Source: Apostichopus japonicus (Eukaryota; Echinodermata; Holothuroidea; Aspidochirotida; Stichopodidae). From it: a stretch of 64,000 nucleotides of DNA. The translations under genes were made by a program, and so were the position numbers. The stretch covers positions 30,684,001 through 30,748,000 of the forward strand of contig NC_092580.1 in the NCBI RefSeq assembly GCF_037975245.1, given 5' to 3'. Below are positions 45,319-58,854 of the stretch, one piece after another; the first letter of the stretch is position 1; each line of letters opens with the position of its first letter. Under the pieces are notes generated by a model, which ran no database searches, was not told the DNA's origin, and saw only the letters and a list, made by a program, of their open reading frames with translations.

Positions 45319-48273
45319 TTCCCTCTTATACTTGATCTGAACTCCAAACTGACGCAAAGTCATAAATATAAGATTACACAAGAGGCACCTTGACAGAGAT
45401 GATATGGTCAACTGGACAGTTCATTTTTTCAACTATAATTTTCTTTTTTTAAACAATTTAAACAAATTTCATTCTATCTGTCGATGACCTTATTCTCTTA
45501 TATAGATGGAGTTGGCAACTCGCTTTGAAGACAAAATGAGGTATACTACGCAATGGAAATAAAAGAACGAAAACAGAACGAACAAACGGAAAGCTAAGTA
45601 AACATAACATGACCAGTATAACAAAGCAAGCAAAACTACATACCTACGTGTACATATTTCAGAGAGAATGTTGAAAAGGCGATACATGGAAATCGATTTC
45701 CGGTGTTTCCTGTAATGCCGTCGTCTAATCATTAATGTGGATTATGTAAATCGGATGTTAGAGGTGACATATCAAACACAACAACACTTTCTAAAGACTA
45801 GACCAAACCAAACAAAAGTCACAGAGGAAGAAAAATAAGGATGCCGCAGTGAAAATCAGGACCTCATTCGCCGCAAGCACTGACACATTGACATAAGGGA
45901 TGATGATCATGTCATTAGAACTACGTCATCACATTGCGACATGTGGTAACATAAGCAATTTGTTGGCAACGATGACGTTACGGTACCCGCTTAGAATTGA
46001 AGAGAAGAAATAACAGTTAAAGACGAAAATGGCTAAAAGGGCAAACATCCGAAATCTTAATCATAGGTCAACAGCATTAACTTCTTTGTCAGCGATTTCT
46101 CCATCCTGTACAGCACAACTATACGCAGTGTCAGTTTGATAACATAATTTAAGATTTGAAAAGTAAATACAACTTTGAAACTTTTATTTCAGGTGTTTTG
46201 TTTTTATTGACATTGAAAATCTTTAATTAGAGAACAGCAAATTATTACATACTAACTATTACATGTACTTTCTCAATATTTCCTAATATAATCCTTGCAA
46301 CAGTTACTTCACTGTTTATGTACATATACACACTATATATGTTACACTAAGTTCAACATTTGCCTGAAAAGTATAACGAAAGGTCACAATTTCCGGGATT
46401 AAAAACACAATGGAACATGATCCCATAAAATAAGGATTAAAGCTAATCAACAGATTAATACATTTTCCATTGTTTTTCTGTTATTTTCATCTTCACTTTC
46501 CTCTATAATCTCTATCACCCTTCTCCCTCTCCCACTTCCCCCACCCCCCCCCCCCATCCCTCCTAAATGCTCATCGTTTAGTTCATATTAAGCCCATAGT
46601 TACTAACAAGGATAATTACAAGTTCAAAATTTTACAAGAATTCCCCAACCTTTCAATTTCCGAGAATTGACTACTAGTTGATGGATGATACAAGGATTTC
46701 CGCTGCTGAGGTAATCCGTCAAATGGAATAACAAGTTGATTGTTTATGATATCCTTGTTAGTTTGCATGAATAGTAGGAGAGTGTCACATGACAGCCATC
46801 CCAACGAACCGAATTTAGTTAACCCATTAAAGCAGTATATACACTGAGTTTCATTTTCGCAATTAATAAAAATCATCATAATTAAAAATTAATATGAGAG
46901 ATTGATTGATGAATAGACAGTCATGATTGTGAGACTGTCATGGCCCGATATATGCTAGAAAAGATCTAAAGATGGTCACTCATACGATAACACTTTTATA
47001 CCTCTGTCTGTTGCCATTACACGCTGGAGTGTTTACGGTACGCCACACGTTTGGCAACCACACTTAACGGTCAATTGTTAACCTCAGAGATGTTTGAACA
47101 CACTTGTAGGTGCGTTATAGCCTAGGTATACGAAAATAAATTTTGGAAACTCTGAGGTTAGCCTAAAGTGGCTCTGCGGAAAACCGGTGCGCCGCGGCTT
47201 CCGAGTTTCCGAGAGCGATGCCAGATAGAGGTCGCGAACGGTGCTCTTTTCGTCCAAGACAACACTAAAGCGCGCATTGTTTCGAAGCTCAGTAGGCTTC
47301 CTAGAAGAAATCAACCTATAGCAATCAATTCCCCTGTGCGCTCCTGTTCTGCCGGCAATCTCCTTTGACGATTTCAGGTCTGTTCATATCGTGTATATCC
47401 CGAACTAGTCGATTACAGCCAGTGAGCTGTTATCTGTAATACCTCCGTTGTCGGTATCAAGAATATCGAGAAAAACTTATTATTTTGTAAAACCTACCAT
47501 GTTGCTTTGACTATTATCATATACACTCAACCATAATAATGGACACATGCAGGATATGAGAGGGAAAGTTTTATCTGTTTTATAAAAGATGACTCTGCGT
47601 GTCGCAATACCTAATTGTTGATATAGTGACGAAACATCGTCATAGGCGATAATAAAACATCACAGTTAACTTGTTATCTTGGGACCGCCAAATTGGCCGA
47701 CATCGCGCAGGGGAGTTGTTAGATAAGTTGCCATAATTAGAAAGTGAACGGCTTCCCAAAGTTAGTAAAAATGGTGATTTCTATTTAAAGATTTGTAAAC
47801 TATCAATTAAAATAGAATTAAAGATGATACCCATAATTATTGGGAAATTTTGATTTGCCGTGATGATGTCAGTTGAGAAGATCGACATTGGATGTTACGT
47901 CGCAGAAGGAAAAAACGATTCCATACACAACGAAAGAGATCGTGTAGCTTCTGAATAGTTGAAAATATTTCGTTTCAATTGTATCACTATATAGTTATTT
48001 ATTACAATGACAACCTAGGCTAATATAATGTTATAAAAAAGTGTTAATGATTTATATTCATATTATGTAGTCCACCAGGTCAGCTGTTGGTGGTCCCTAG
48101 ATGTAGTCTTTCGCTTTCATCACGAAGTTGCAAACAGTCGGTATTTGTCCAATCAGTTGAAGACAACAACTGCGGCCTTGAATATAACATGCAAATTAGA
48201 CTAGATCAGTATATGTCAATAACTGCTCCAGCCCTGCAGTGTATGACAGCCCCCCCCCCACCTTGCTATCGTA
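45319..48273. other. Intergenic, no gene seen; GC-richer patch 47165-47370
   Basis: Mostly AT-rich, with a C-run at 46544-46555. The 47165-47370 patch is clearly richer in GC and CpG and open on both strands for about 200 bp. I recognise no protein family in any frame, and no start codon or clear splice pair supports an exon. Confidence 0.5.
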
Positions 48274-48633
48274 CAGGGGTTCCCTAACTGGGGTACATGA
48301 ACCCCCAGGGGTGCGTGAGTCCAACCCAGGAGGTTTATGAGACGTTTCTGAAAGTCAAAACTATATAGAGTACTTTTGGTTGAACTAAAATGTGATATAT
48401 CATATAATTTAGTAATGTACAAAAGTCGTATCTATCGACAAACTCTTTTCGCGTTCCATACGCATATGTTGCCGTTACCGTGTATGTGATAAATTTGTTA
48501 ATCTCTTTGTTGTTTTTTTTTCATTCCAATATTACACTATGAACTTGTCTCGAAAAGTTGGGGGTTCGTAGACAACTCTGACATCCATAGGAAGTTCGTG
48601 GGGGGGGGGGGGGGTAAAGTTATGGAAACCCTG
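48274..48633 (+). mobile_element. Non-autonomous hAT-type element, CAGGGGTTCC family
   Basis: The 360-bp element starts CAGGGGTTCCCTAACT. Its right end reverse-complemented is CAGGGTTTCCATAACT, with 14 of 16 bases matching. The flanking octamers are CTATCGTA (48266-48273) and CTATGGAT (48634-48641), identical at 5 of 8 positions, which suggests an eroded 8-bp duplication. The interior begins GGGGTACATGAACCCCCAGG and GGTGCGTGAG, wording familiar from CAGGGGTTCCCAAAC-type hAT repeats in other animals. A 15-bp G-run sits near the right end (48600-48614). Confidence 0.8.
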
Positions 48634-48807
48634 CTATGGATGAAGGGAAACAGCCAAGCAGTTGACAAGATCTATAGTGAAGAACGAAGGATAAACGCTT
48701 ATAGTCTTCAGATTGTGGTCATCACGCCATGCCCAGAAAAAAAAGAAGGGGATGGGAAAAGGAAAGAGGGCCACTGACTAACATGTCACTTGTAAAGGAG
48801 GGGAAGG

Positions 48808-48850
48808 GAAGGCGGTGACGGAGGGAAGGCGGTGACGGAGGGAAGGCGGA
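48808..48850. repeat. 17-bp tandem repeat, 2.5 copies
   Basis: GGAAGGCGGTGACGGAG is repeated twice exactly, then GGAAGGCGGA. Confidence 0.93.
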
Positions 48851-50218
48851 GGTAGAGAGGAGGGAGAGACTGGGCTATCCTTCAAGATATTGCTCGACGC
48901 TGTGTACCTTAAAATAACGTCTCGGTAACGTTTTTCATGTTCTTCTTGTAGAAATTGAGCGTTTAATGCTATACTTGCATGGTAACATATGTACGTAGAA
49001 AGAGCCGATATGTGGGGAAACTCCTTAGACATTGCAATCTTTGCATGTAATTTCAATCTTTATAGTGTTGCAATGGCCGCCAACTGCATGATGCAATCAC
49101 CCTGGTGTTCTTTCTCTTTTTATAACCTTCATGGCTATTGAAGTTGGACACATAGAGAGTTACAAAATATGACTTATTTGTATTGGCCTATGCGAAATCA
49201 GCACATGTTTTAATATATCATTACGAAATAATTTGTAAGGCTTGACTAACTTTCAGTTTATACATCTACGTTCTATATCCTTGTTCCTTGTTGATGTTAT
49301 ACCTAAATTGTCACAATTATTTTCATTTTCCTTGCAATTGCTTCCTTTTCGCTCAGGAAATCTCACTTTTTGTTTTCATTTTCATTTTCCTTGCCAAAAC
49401 TTCCTTTTTTTTCAAAAAGAAGAAAAATCAAACGTTAACCGTCACACAAGCGAGACACCGCATGTGATGTTTTCGAAAGCAACGAATGTGATGTGTATAC
49501 TTTATGTTCCCTGGTCCACGTGGCTCGAGATATTTATTCATACTTTGAGGCTGGCAATGAGTTAAATGCTTGTTGAAGTTGGATAATCAGTGACCATTAA
49601 TTGACATTCTAGCGTATTTTATACCAATACTGATGGAATTTAAAAGATGCTAGGCCTAAAGTTGATATAAAGAAGCCGGGGCCTGACATGGTTGTCCATT
49701 CAGAGCTGAAGATGGTTCAATGTTGGGGATGGGGTGGGGAGAGCGGGGGGCTAAACTTACCTCAAAATGGATCCTCTGTGCGATCTCTTACACAAATTCC
49801 AGTCTTTGCCATGTTTTTCAACAAAGGAGCACTTTTTAAATAAATTGGTCTTATTTTCTCTTTCTTACTAGAATGTCACATTGTAAATAGAGAAATGAAA
49901 AATGGACTTTCCGCTAACAAAAAATGATCACTTTTCATTTATGAAAAGGGACTTTGTAGGGTTTTCCCAAAAACTTGGGTGTAGGGGGAGGGGAAGGGTG
50001 AGCATGCATGTATCAGCCTATAGCCACCATTTCGATGCACCGTCCATGTGCATGTACCGCCCTCAAATGTACCGCCCCCAAAATGGGATCGCTCATACCA
50101 TCCCCCCCCCCCCGTGGTGGTGCCAAAGATTCGATCGAGAAGAAGACATTGGTGGGGAGTCAGGGGGGTGGATGGAGAGGAAACCAGCGTGCAGCGACGG
50201 TTGCTGATTCACTTCTAC

Positions 50219-50221
<3 letters not shown>

Positions 50222-50304
<83 letters not shown>
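50222..50304. repeat. (TA)n microsatellite
   Basis: About 83 bp of perfect TA repeat. Confidence 0.98.
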
Positions 50305-50306
<2 letters not shown>

Positions 50307-50984
50307 TCACTAAGTAATATGCTACATCTTGGAAGTCCCAAAGTAGTCAATTTTCATGTAATGATCAATGTCTTGATGAAACGTATGTATGTAGAAGGCA
50401 ATCATTTTAACTTCAGAGAAGTTCAATTTTCAAAGCTGGGGCCGACCAACTTCAAGGGCATTCTCTTTTGATGTGAAAAGTACAGTAAAATATTGTTTGC
50501 TTTTCCAGACCCATCGCACTTTTTGATTTGAACTTGTTGATTTGAACTGTAGTCTCGACCGGAGATGATAAAGATATATGAACAGTCGAAAAGAGGTCAT
50601 TTTGCCATCTTTATAAAATTATGAAATAAAATTGAAATGTTACTGAAAATATGTGTCGAGTAGTGAGTGCATAGCAGAAAATATAAGTATCAGGTATGCC
50701 ACAAAGGAGGCTGAGAATAAAACAAACTATAGTGTGAAGCAATCGGTTTTCAGACAAGCGCATACAGTTCATAGATTCCCGCACTGACGTCATCTTTAGC
50801 AGCGAATCATTGTGCAAAAGATCAGTCACGTGAACGAGACTAAACCTTACTAAGACATGTGAGAAAAAGAACACCAAAACTCCATTCTATACACTACTTC
50901 TGTTTTTGTATAGCCATTTTTTGTATAGTTATGAAAATGAGTATAATTTCCCGTCAGTTATTCCTATTGTACTGTGTCGATAAT

Positions 50985-51175
50985 GTCTATCAATGCTCCA
51001 TAGTACTTCTATCGTTTTGTTTAACTCTGACAAACATCAATGCTCCATACCCTTCAGCGCGTCTATTGTAATGTCATGAGAATGAACCGATCAAAGCCTC
51101 TGTGCCCTTATACATTCTCCTGTGGTATTGTTATGAGAGTATACATGCATCAACGCCCTAATATGTAATAGTATG
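50985..51175. repeat. Degenerate minisatellite, unit about 55-65 bp
   Basis: ATCAATGCTCCATA recurs at about 50990 and 51038. It is followed by more diverged ATCAAAGCCTCTGTGCCC and ATCAACGCCCTAATA phrases, with intervening ATTGTAATGTCATGAGA and ATTGTTATGAGAGTA. The block reads as three to four eroded copies. Confidence 0.6.
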
Positions 51176-52780
51176 TGTCTCATTGACACCTCTCACCACA
51201 TCTCACCAGCAAGTTTTAATGTCGTCACACGAGAAAATCGGGTAATAGACTATAATATACACTGTCCTACCTTGCAACAGTCACGTGAAGGTGTATGTGT
51301 GCGCCTTTGGTTTGGCACGACTAGCATAGAATCGAAAACCCATGCCTGGGATTCAGACCAGTAAAATGAACAAAAAGATGGAAAACTAAGCTTATCATTC
51401 ACTGAATAAAAATAAAAAGGAGACCATCCATGTGTAAGTCACAAGCTGGTGAGACTTGTCCTGATGTTGTATTAGTGATGTTTGTATGTGTTTCGGATCC
51501 TAATTCTCTTTGCACGTAAAAAGTCTGCAACTCCGGAAAGGATCGGGAGTGGGTGGGGGGGGGGGGGGTGTTAACCCTCCCGTTTTCACCTCACCCAAAA
51601 ATTCAATTGTACTCCTGAAAAATGATATACTTTTAGACTTAAGTATATGCATCAAAATGTACAGTTTGAAGTGTCAAATATTTCTCTAGGGAAGGACAAC
51701 CACCACCCCCCTCCCCCTAACCGCCACCCCCTTCCCTCCCATGGGAGTCGGCTTCAACGACCGTCGTACCACACTCACTCTTTTATAAAAAATAAAAAAA
51801 ACCTGGATCGGCTGTGAACATCTGCGGACGAGCGAATTACAGTGTTCTGTATAGGGAGCGTAACTATAACAAGTTGAGGATCTTGTAAGAAAATAGTCGG
51901 GAGAATATTGAATCTTACAGCATTATTAGAGTCTCATGCATCTTTTGAAATGGTAGAGGAGGGGGAGGGGAGGGGTGGTGGCGAATGTAGTGTACTTTAG
52001 TGGGTGAACGGTGATCGACATGGAATATTGTGATATGGTAAACCATTTCAGATTTTAAAAAGAAAGAAGCTATGCTATCACCATATCAGATGATGTTGTC
52101 AAGGGCAGTAAAGAGAGCAGCACGAAGTAATCAATACAAACCGGGCTATAATAATTCCCATGTTCTGACAAAAAAAAACGAAAAATATACATAAGTATAT
52201 CTACATAATGACGGATGTCTGTACTGGTTTGCACTTTTTTTATTACTTTTAAGCAGCAAACATTAGTATATTGATTCAAGAATAATTATATGGTATATAA
52301 TTGATTCTTAATTGTGAATTCATGCCGTATATATACATAATGCTAACGCAGACCAGACGGAACCAAACTAAGTCATTTTCCCTTCCCGTTACCGTTTCAA
52401 GATTGCTCAATACCGGTAAAGATCTCCTCTTTCCATTTTATCCTCAAAATTCCAATTATGATTACCACTTCCATTATTAATACCATAACTTTCATACCAA
52501 TCGTGTTAATGTTTTTACCAGTCATACAGACTGGTAAATGTCTGTGTAAACAAGTTGGCGATATTTGTTTTTTTTACATTCCAATTTATGATAGTTTTGT
52601 TCTTGTCCTATAGCTGACAATTATTTTGTTGTTTTCATATATAGAAAAAGAATTATGAATAGGCTAAAAATCCGTTCAATGTATAGGTATAGGTTCGTAG
52701 CAAGTTATTTTAATTGATTGTAATCATTTTTTTAGCTTCTTCAAATTCCATGCCAATGTAACGTACACACACAGATAGAT

Positions 52781-52818
52781 ACACACACACACATATTTAT
52801 ATATATATAGATATATAT

Positions 52819-52901
<83 letters not shown>
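52781..52901. repeat. Compound (AC)n(TAGA)n(TA)n microsatellite
   Basis: An AC run passes into TATAGA and then a long TA run with one TAAATA interruption. Confidence 0.97.
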
Positions 52902-53849
52902 GCTGGATCGATGGAGTAGTAAAATAGTGATCGATATTTGCAAGGCTCTGATAGACGAAATGTTGAAGGTCGAATCAAAACATTAATCTATTCACAACCC
53001 GCTCATTTGATGAAAAAAAAACTACGCAAATAATATATAGCTTAGTTTTATTATGTGCAATGTAATAATCTGTTTGGTTTGGTACCAAATTGTCGACCAG
53101 ATTAATATGTTGATTCCGTTTCTATTATTTGTTTTTCTACAACATACATAAAATTGAAAAACTACTATGACCAGCAATGTATACGACCAGTAGTAGAGGG
53201 AAGTACAACTAGAAACAAAAAAAGCGAGGGGCTTGTTAAAGAGTTTCACTTTCTAAAAACTGACGTAAAAGAGAGGAAGGAAGGTGGGTTGGGATAAAAT
53301 GATTGACAAAACCATTAAGCAACTATATAGCAATGTCCATGATATTAGTATGTGAGACGTGCATGATCTTCAGGTACGGTTAAATGCGTATATGTAGGGC
53401 GATGTACATTGCAGAAGAGCAGGAAATTGTGTTCACTTCCTACACCCATCGAAACGAAAAGATAAACAATCCAGTTAACTAAGATTACTGGATTTTAATA
53501 TCATTTATGTTTTTGTTTTATCGACCCAATAATGTATATACCATTCGAGAACAAATTAATGATGTCCATGTAAACAGGAACATTCACGAGATAACGGTTG
53601 TCACAATATTTCGTCCTGAAGAACACAGGAAAGCATTCGACAATTAACTGATAGAGAAAAAAAAAGGGTTCATTTCATGTTATCTTTTTTGAAACGCTAA
53701 TGACAAGGTTAATATGGTATTACCATTGATTGTGTAAAACATTTGATTGTTTTTACATTTGCTTTCACCTAATAACGTAATTTGTTTAGCTTGCTGTATC
53801 AGATTTTCAACAATCTGGATGAGGGTATATAATCTGCACTGTCATCATT

Positions 53850-53949
53850 CACACACACACGCACATACACGCACAAACGCGCGCACACACGCGCGCAAAC
53901 ATGCGCGCATCCACGCGCACACACACACGCACACGCGCGCATACACACT
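53850..53949. repeat. Alternating purine-pyrimidine (CA/CG)n tract
   Basis: About 100 bp of ACAC and GCGC alternation (CACACGCAC, GCGCGCACACACGCGCGC and so on) with few breaks. It is a strong Z-DNA candidate. It abuts a hAT-like terminus at 53955-53975. Confidence 0.95.
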
Positions 53950-53954
53950 TTTAT

Positions 53955-53975
53955 AAAATCCTGGATCCACCACTG
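53955..53975 (-). mobile_element. hAT-like terminus beside the CA/CG tract
   Basis: Read on the minus strand from 53975 it starts CAGTGGTGGATCCAGGATTT, close to the CAGTGGCGGATCCAGGATTT ends of non-autonomous hAT elements. The other end was not found, so the element is likely truncated or its far end lies beyond the CA/CG tract. Confidence 0.45.
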
Positions 53976-54364
53976 GAAGGAACAAAAGAAGAAAACTTTT
54001 TAAAACCAGGTCAAAACAAAAACACGTTTTCTGGGAAGATATCAAGCTTCTTTGGTGTGCAAAGGTAAACGTCTAATTGTATACATCCATACCCAGGCAC
54101 TATGCCGCATGGTTTGCCCCCCCCCCCCCCCAAAAATGAAATTGTTGATTTTATAGGTTCTGTATATGTAAGCATTATTGTCAACAATATTTACCTTCAC
54201 CGAGAAAATTGAAATAAAAAATGAAAGAAATATCGTCATGCATGGAAGCACTCTGACTGAACCGGGGCCCCAATGCTCATGGGTCCTTAAGATTGCTGCC
54301 GAAATTTGAAACAAACGGATCACAGCTGTCAGTCTTGTGTTTGCATGATTAATTGGATAGCTAC

Positions 54365-54367
<3 letters not shown>

Positions 54368-54445
<78 letters not shown>
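54368..54445. repeat. (TA)n microsatellite
   Basis: About 75 bp of perfect TA repeat. Confidence 0.98.
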
Positions 54446-56673
54446 CCTTAATATGTCTTGTTTACGAATAACTGCTTTTATCGATAGTTGACAAAATAAC
54501 TCCCCGGTTCAATGCCAGATCTATTACGGTGCCTTTTTTTTCTAATCTTAACTATACGACTTTTTGTAAAGTGCAGTTTAGATGAAGTAAAGGTGAACGG
54601 CCCCATGTAGACTCACTCTTGAAATTGAGGCCTCTTAAACCGGCCGCTACTGCATGAGCCTGCATATACTGGTAGTTAATATACATAGCCTTATAATTAG
54701 GGTATTAGTGAACGGGAGAGGATCTAACTATAATCAGAGTATATGGTCTACTAATCACCCAGCCACGCATACAACCAGAATAGATTAATTTCCAAATCCA
54801 TGAGCTCTACGTCATATTTAACACTTTTTGTATTGTTCAATTCTGTCAGAATTTGGATCAAAAATTGAAAATGTATTTTCGTTTTCCTGTGGTATATAAG
54901 ATGACTTCTCGGCTCCGGTACTCAAACTTGTCAACACTTTTCCAAACGTTTTTGATGTGCTCTGAAACAGTCATGAACTATCACTGTGCGGCCGAAAAAA
55001 TTGTAAGACCCCTCCTTTTGATTTGTTGCTTTGTGGGTTGTTATTCCACACTTCATGTTTAGTGTATAGTACGCAGTGTTAATACATGCAAATATATATG
55101 CTACACAATTCTGAATGGTTGATTACAAATATTTTGATAGAAGGAACACAATAGGCTACTATGATGTGAAGCAAATCGTCATGGAAAATCAGTTCTCTAA
55201 ATTTAAAAAGTTTTCTTCGTATGTATTAGCTGACGTGACTTTAGGTCAAGTCTGTTTGTCATAGAGTATATTTAATTACATTTCAATCCGCCATCTTTAT
55301 AAGGGTGCAGTGAACAGAACAGCAGGATGTTTGTCTTGTATTGTATATCTCTTTATGATAACTTCCCTTGGACTTTGTCAACTTCGCAAAGAGCTTCTGT
55401 TTATAATATCCAATAAAACCTTAAAGACTACATCGAGATTATTGATCAACAACATTACACAGGATCGAGGGATTCGAGTCTGAAAAACATGATTTCCAAA
55501 GACAAAGTCTTTACCTTCATTATTTGAAAGGTCGCGTATATGTTACAAACAATCTAGGTATCTTTTTCATTTTTGTCTTCAGATAGCCTATACATGTTTA
55601 TCTATGAGAAATATAGGAAATTTAACCGTACCACTATCGACATGTTTCGCAGCCAAATGAACAAACATGTTCACATAAGATACATAATGTTATATATCGA
55701 CTGAATGACTTTTTAACTTTACACCAATTTTGCATCTGGCAATTTCCATTTATGGCAGCACGTAAAATATACAACTTGTGTGCATGTTTGGTATACTATC
55801 ATTGTTGTGCACGTCGCCTCAATGAGGTGACTCTTAAAAGAGTCCTTTTTAAGTTAACAATGTAAGACACTAAAACGTATTGAAAACAAGGTAAAAACTA
55901 CTGCAATATTAAGTTACTGCACGCACGCACATCTTTAATGATTTACATACAGCTGACACAGGCTATATAACCACAAGTAAACATAACTTTAATTTTATCA
56001 TCCAACCTGATTTGTTCCAAGAAAGAATCATTATTCTAAAGTAAATATACACAAACCTTGCAAACATCGTAACGTGATGAAAGTCTAAGACTAGTAACTT
56101 TGTCAATTCATGTGACAGCGAGGACATGTATACCTCTACCACGTACAGCAGTTGTAACTTGTGATTCAAGATGTATAACATTCCCACGCCGTAAATAAGT
56201 ATACGTTCCACCTTCAACACGTATTCCATCGTAACATGTATGGCGATATTACGAGTTTTTGTAAAGCTAACAGAATTGTGAATGTTTGTGTGTGGTTGGG
56301 ATGGGGGGGTGGGGGTTAGGCGAAAGTCTGAATTACGGACAGTTCGCCCCTGCTCGACACATACAACTCCTCTATCAGTTACTCATAAAGTGATGTCGAC
56401 ACTATACATGCACCCCTTTTAAACCCCAAAACGAAGACAATGATACCGAATGAAGATAAAATTGTGTCATTATGACGTCATACAGGTTGTAGTCGTCGGC
56501 GAATGAGAACTTGTTGAATAAGAGATCAACTTTGAGTTTGCAGAATAAGATATCTCTGTAGTTAGTAGAGATACGTATGTTATATATTGTTATGTTGGTG
56601 GCCTGTTTGATCATATATTGGCAATCTATATATATACATATATATGTATATGTATGTATATATATATATATAT

Positions 56674-56729
<56 letters not shown>

Positions 56730-58845
56730 GTATATATATATATATGTATATATATATATGTATATATATTATATATATATATATATTTATGTATGGGTGT
56801 ATGTATGTATGTATGTATACCTACACTACGTAATTTTGTACACAGCGAAAGAATACGGAAGTATCAGGAAGCTGCGTGGAAGAATGTTATTTCAAGAAAT
56901 GGAATGGAAGTGACATTTTCTAATGCTAACGAACCCGATCTAATTTTTGGCATCTGTGACATTTTCAAGTGCCAGTAAGAGTGTGTTCAAACAAACCCGG
57001 ACCGAAATTTCAAACGTTATTGGGAAACATTAGTGTACTTCAAACTTCCTATAGGAAAGTGGTGGGTGGATGGATGTTAATACAGTACAAAACGGATCTG
57101 AAATAGGATACTAAAATGAACAAAACACAGACACATGCCGACGGTCAACCCATAATGTCTAATACATCATATCAGGGCTATTATGAACAGATAAATAGGC
57201 TATAGGAAATGTTTCCTTGTGACAAACTGTCTCGAATAACTGTACAAAAGTACAATCAAATAGCAGTCTACCCGCCCTTTACCGGTTGTTACGATGTATA
57301 CAAAAACATTTTACAAACGGTAAACAAGTTTTTGTATCCCGTGCCGGAATTACCTAATTTCAAAACGCTATGATTCGTAGCATTGCCAGTAAAAATAAGT
57401 TTCCAGTGCCTAGTAAACATTGGAGCCAGGATTCGAAAAGAAGGTGTGTGTGTGGGGGGGGGGGGGTCTAAATTTCATCCGACTGATGGAGGTAGGGGTT
57501 GAACCTTTATGGAAAAGGGTGGGATCAAAGATATTTATAATGGAAGTGGTGTGGCTTTGTGGCTTGTCATTGAAGCCGAGTCTTATTGTGGGGGAGGGGG
57601 AGGGGTGCCAGTGGCAGGGCGATTAAATGTCATATGTATATCATTCTGAAGCTTATTTAGACAATAAAGTAAGTCTGTAATAAAGTCTTAATACAAGAAG
57701 CTAACAAATTTAAAGTTTTCCTTGCCCATACCACTGCTTCTGGAAAGAGCATGTGAAGGAACTTATACGAGGAAGGTTGGAGGTATCTGTATATCTAGGT
57801 GTATATGTCCTGGCCCACCCCTACCCCTACACCATCTCTCCACATATCATTAACCGTAATCAAGGTTGACTTCTTCTAACCTATAGGTGTCAAAATGCCT
57901 CGCAATTTCTCATATACGTACATAGGCCTATAGCCCTGGTTATAGTAATCCGCTTCCGCCCTTTACGTTAGCAACCAAAATTTTAAAAAAAAATAGTTAT
58001 AAACATTATTTTCGAGGTGTTTTGTCGCTAACAGAAAGTCTAACTTTATTTGAACTATCGCCCACATCCCTTTGGAGTTTTAATTAGCGCATAGAATTTG
58101 TTTTGTGCAATTTAGACAGCGATAAAGAAAGTAGCTCGTTCCTAAATCTGCATCGAAGTTATTGTTAAAGGTCTTACGGGTTTACTATATGTGATATATA
58201 CAAAAAGAAGAAAAAAGAGAATGATTTAATGCCGGATGCGTAGATCTTGAGGCCTTCTGTTATTGCCTTTCATGCCTATTACATATGTTATAGTGTATGC
58301 ATATAGCCTAGTTTTATTTGCATATAAGAATTGGGGCTGAAGTTGCCACCGTCAGAAACATCGAGAACCACATAGTTTCCCTAACAGAGCGGCACTGTAC
58401 TAATGACTTGAAGGAACCTTGTGGGATTTCAAATAACTTTATTATTTACATTATATGCTAGTATGGGTAAAATAGGCTGAGAACAAGGTTGATATATCTG
58501 CATCAATCTATGGGAGGCCGTTACTGTATAACATCAACTTACAATCGCATTTGTAATGAAATAACCCTTTCTACAATTCCAGTTCTGTTATAACTCATTA
58601 TACAGATGAAGAAACAGTAATTGATTTATATACCCATCGAAAAAGATTGTCTGTTCCAATTTGAAAAGGGCACCAACTCGACCGTTGATGCACTTTCACC
58701 GCACATCGCCTGAACAGAACGCGACCCGGCTACGTGAAAAATCGTGGATTGTCGGGCAGTGTGCATGCCGCGTGTGAATACGACTGATCCAGATCAAGCT
58801 ATTTCGAAGTCGAGTCGGTGACTATAGGGTAACCCTAACCCTATG
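54446..58845. other. Intergenic, no gene seen
   Basis: AT-rich, with a (TA)n/(GTAT)n tract (56627-56820), a G-run (57454-57466) and a possible hAT-like phrase (GGAGCCAGGATTCGAAAAG, about 57422). No exon was recognised. Confidence 0.6.
56627..56820. repeat. (TA)n with (GTAT)n microsatellite
   Basis: About 190 bp of TA repeats with interspersed TATG units, ending in a GTAT run. Confidence 0.97.
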
Positions 58846-58854
58846 TATACTCAC

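Larger units (their letters stand above)
48642..53849. other. Intergenic, repeats only
   Basis: No recognised exon. It contains a 17-bp tandem repeat (48808-48850), C- and G-runs (50102-50113, 51555-51568), (TA)n tracts (50222-50304, 52781-52901) and a degenerate minisatellite (50985-51175). Confidence 0.6.

Noticed and set aside
56402-56614. Reverse-transcriptase-like [10 protein letters not shown] phrase on the minus strand
   Set aside because: No other RT motif surrounds it and the frame is short and AT-rich, so it is probably chance.
58826-58841. Telomere-like GGTAACCCTAACCCTA
   Set aside because: Only about two units, too short to call an interstitial telomere.
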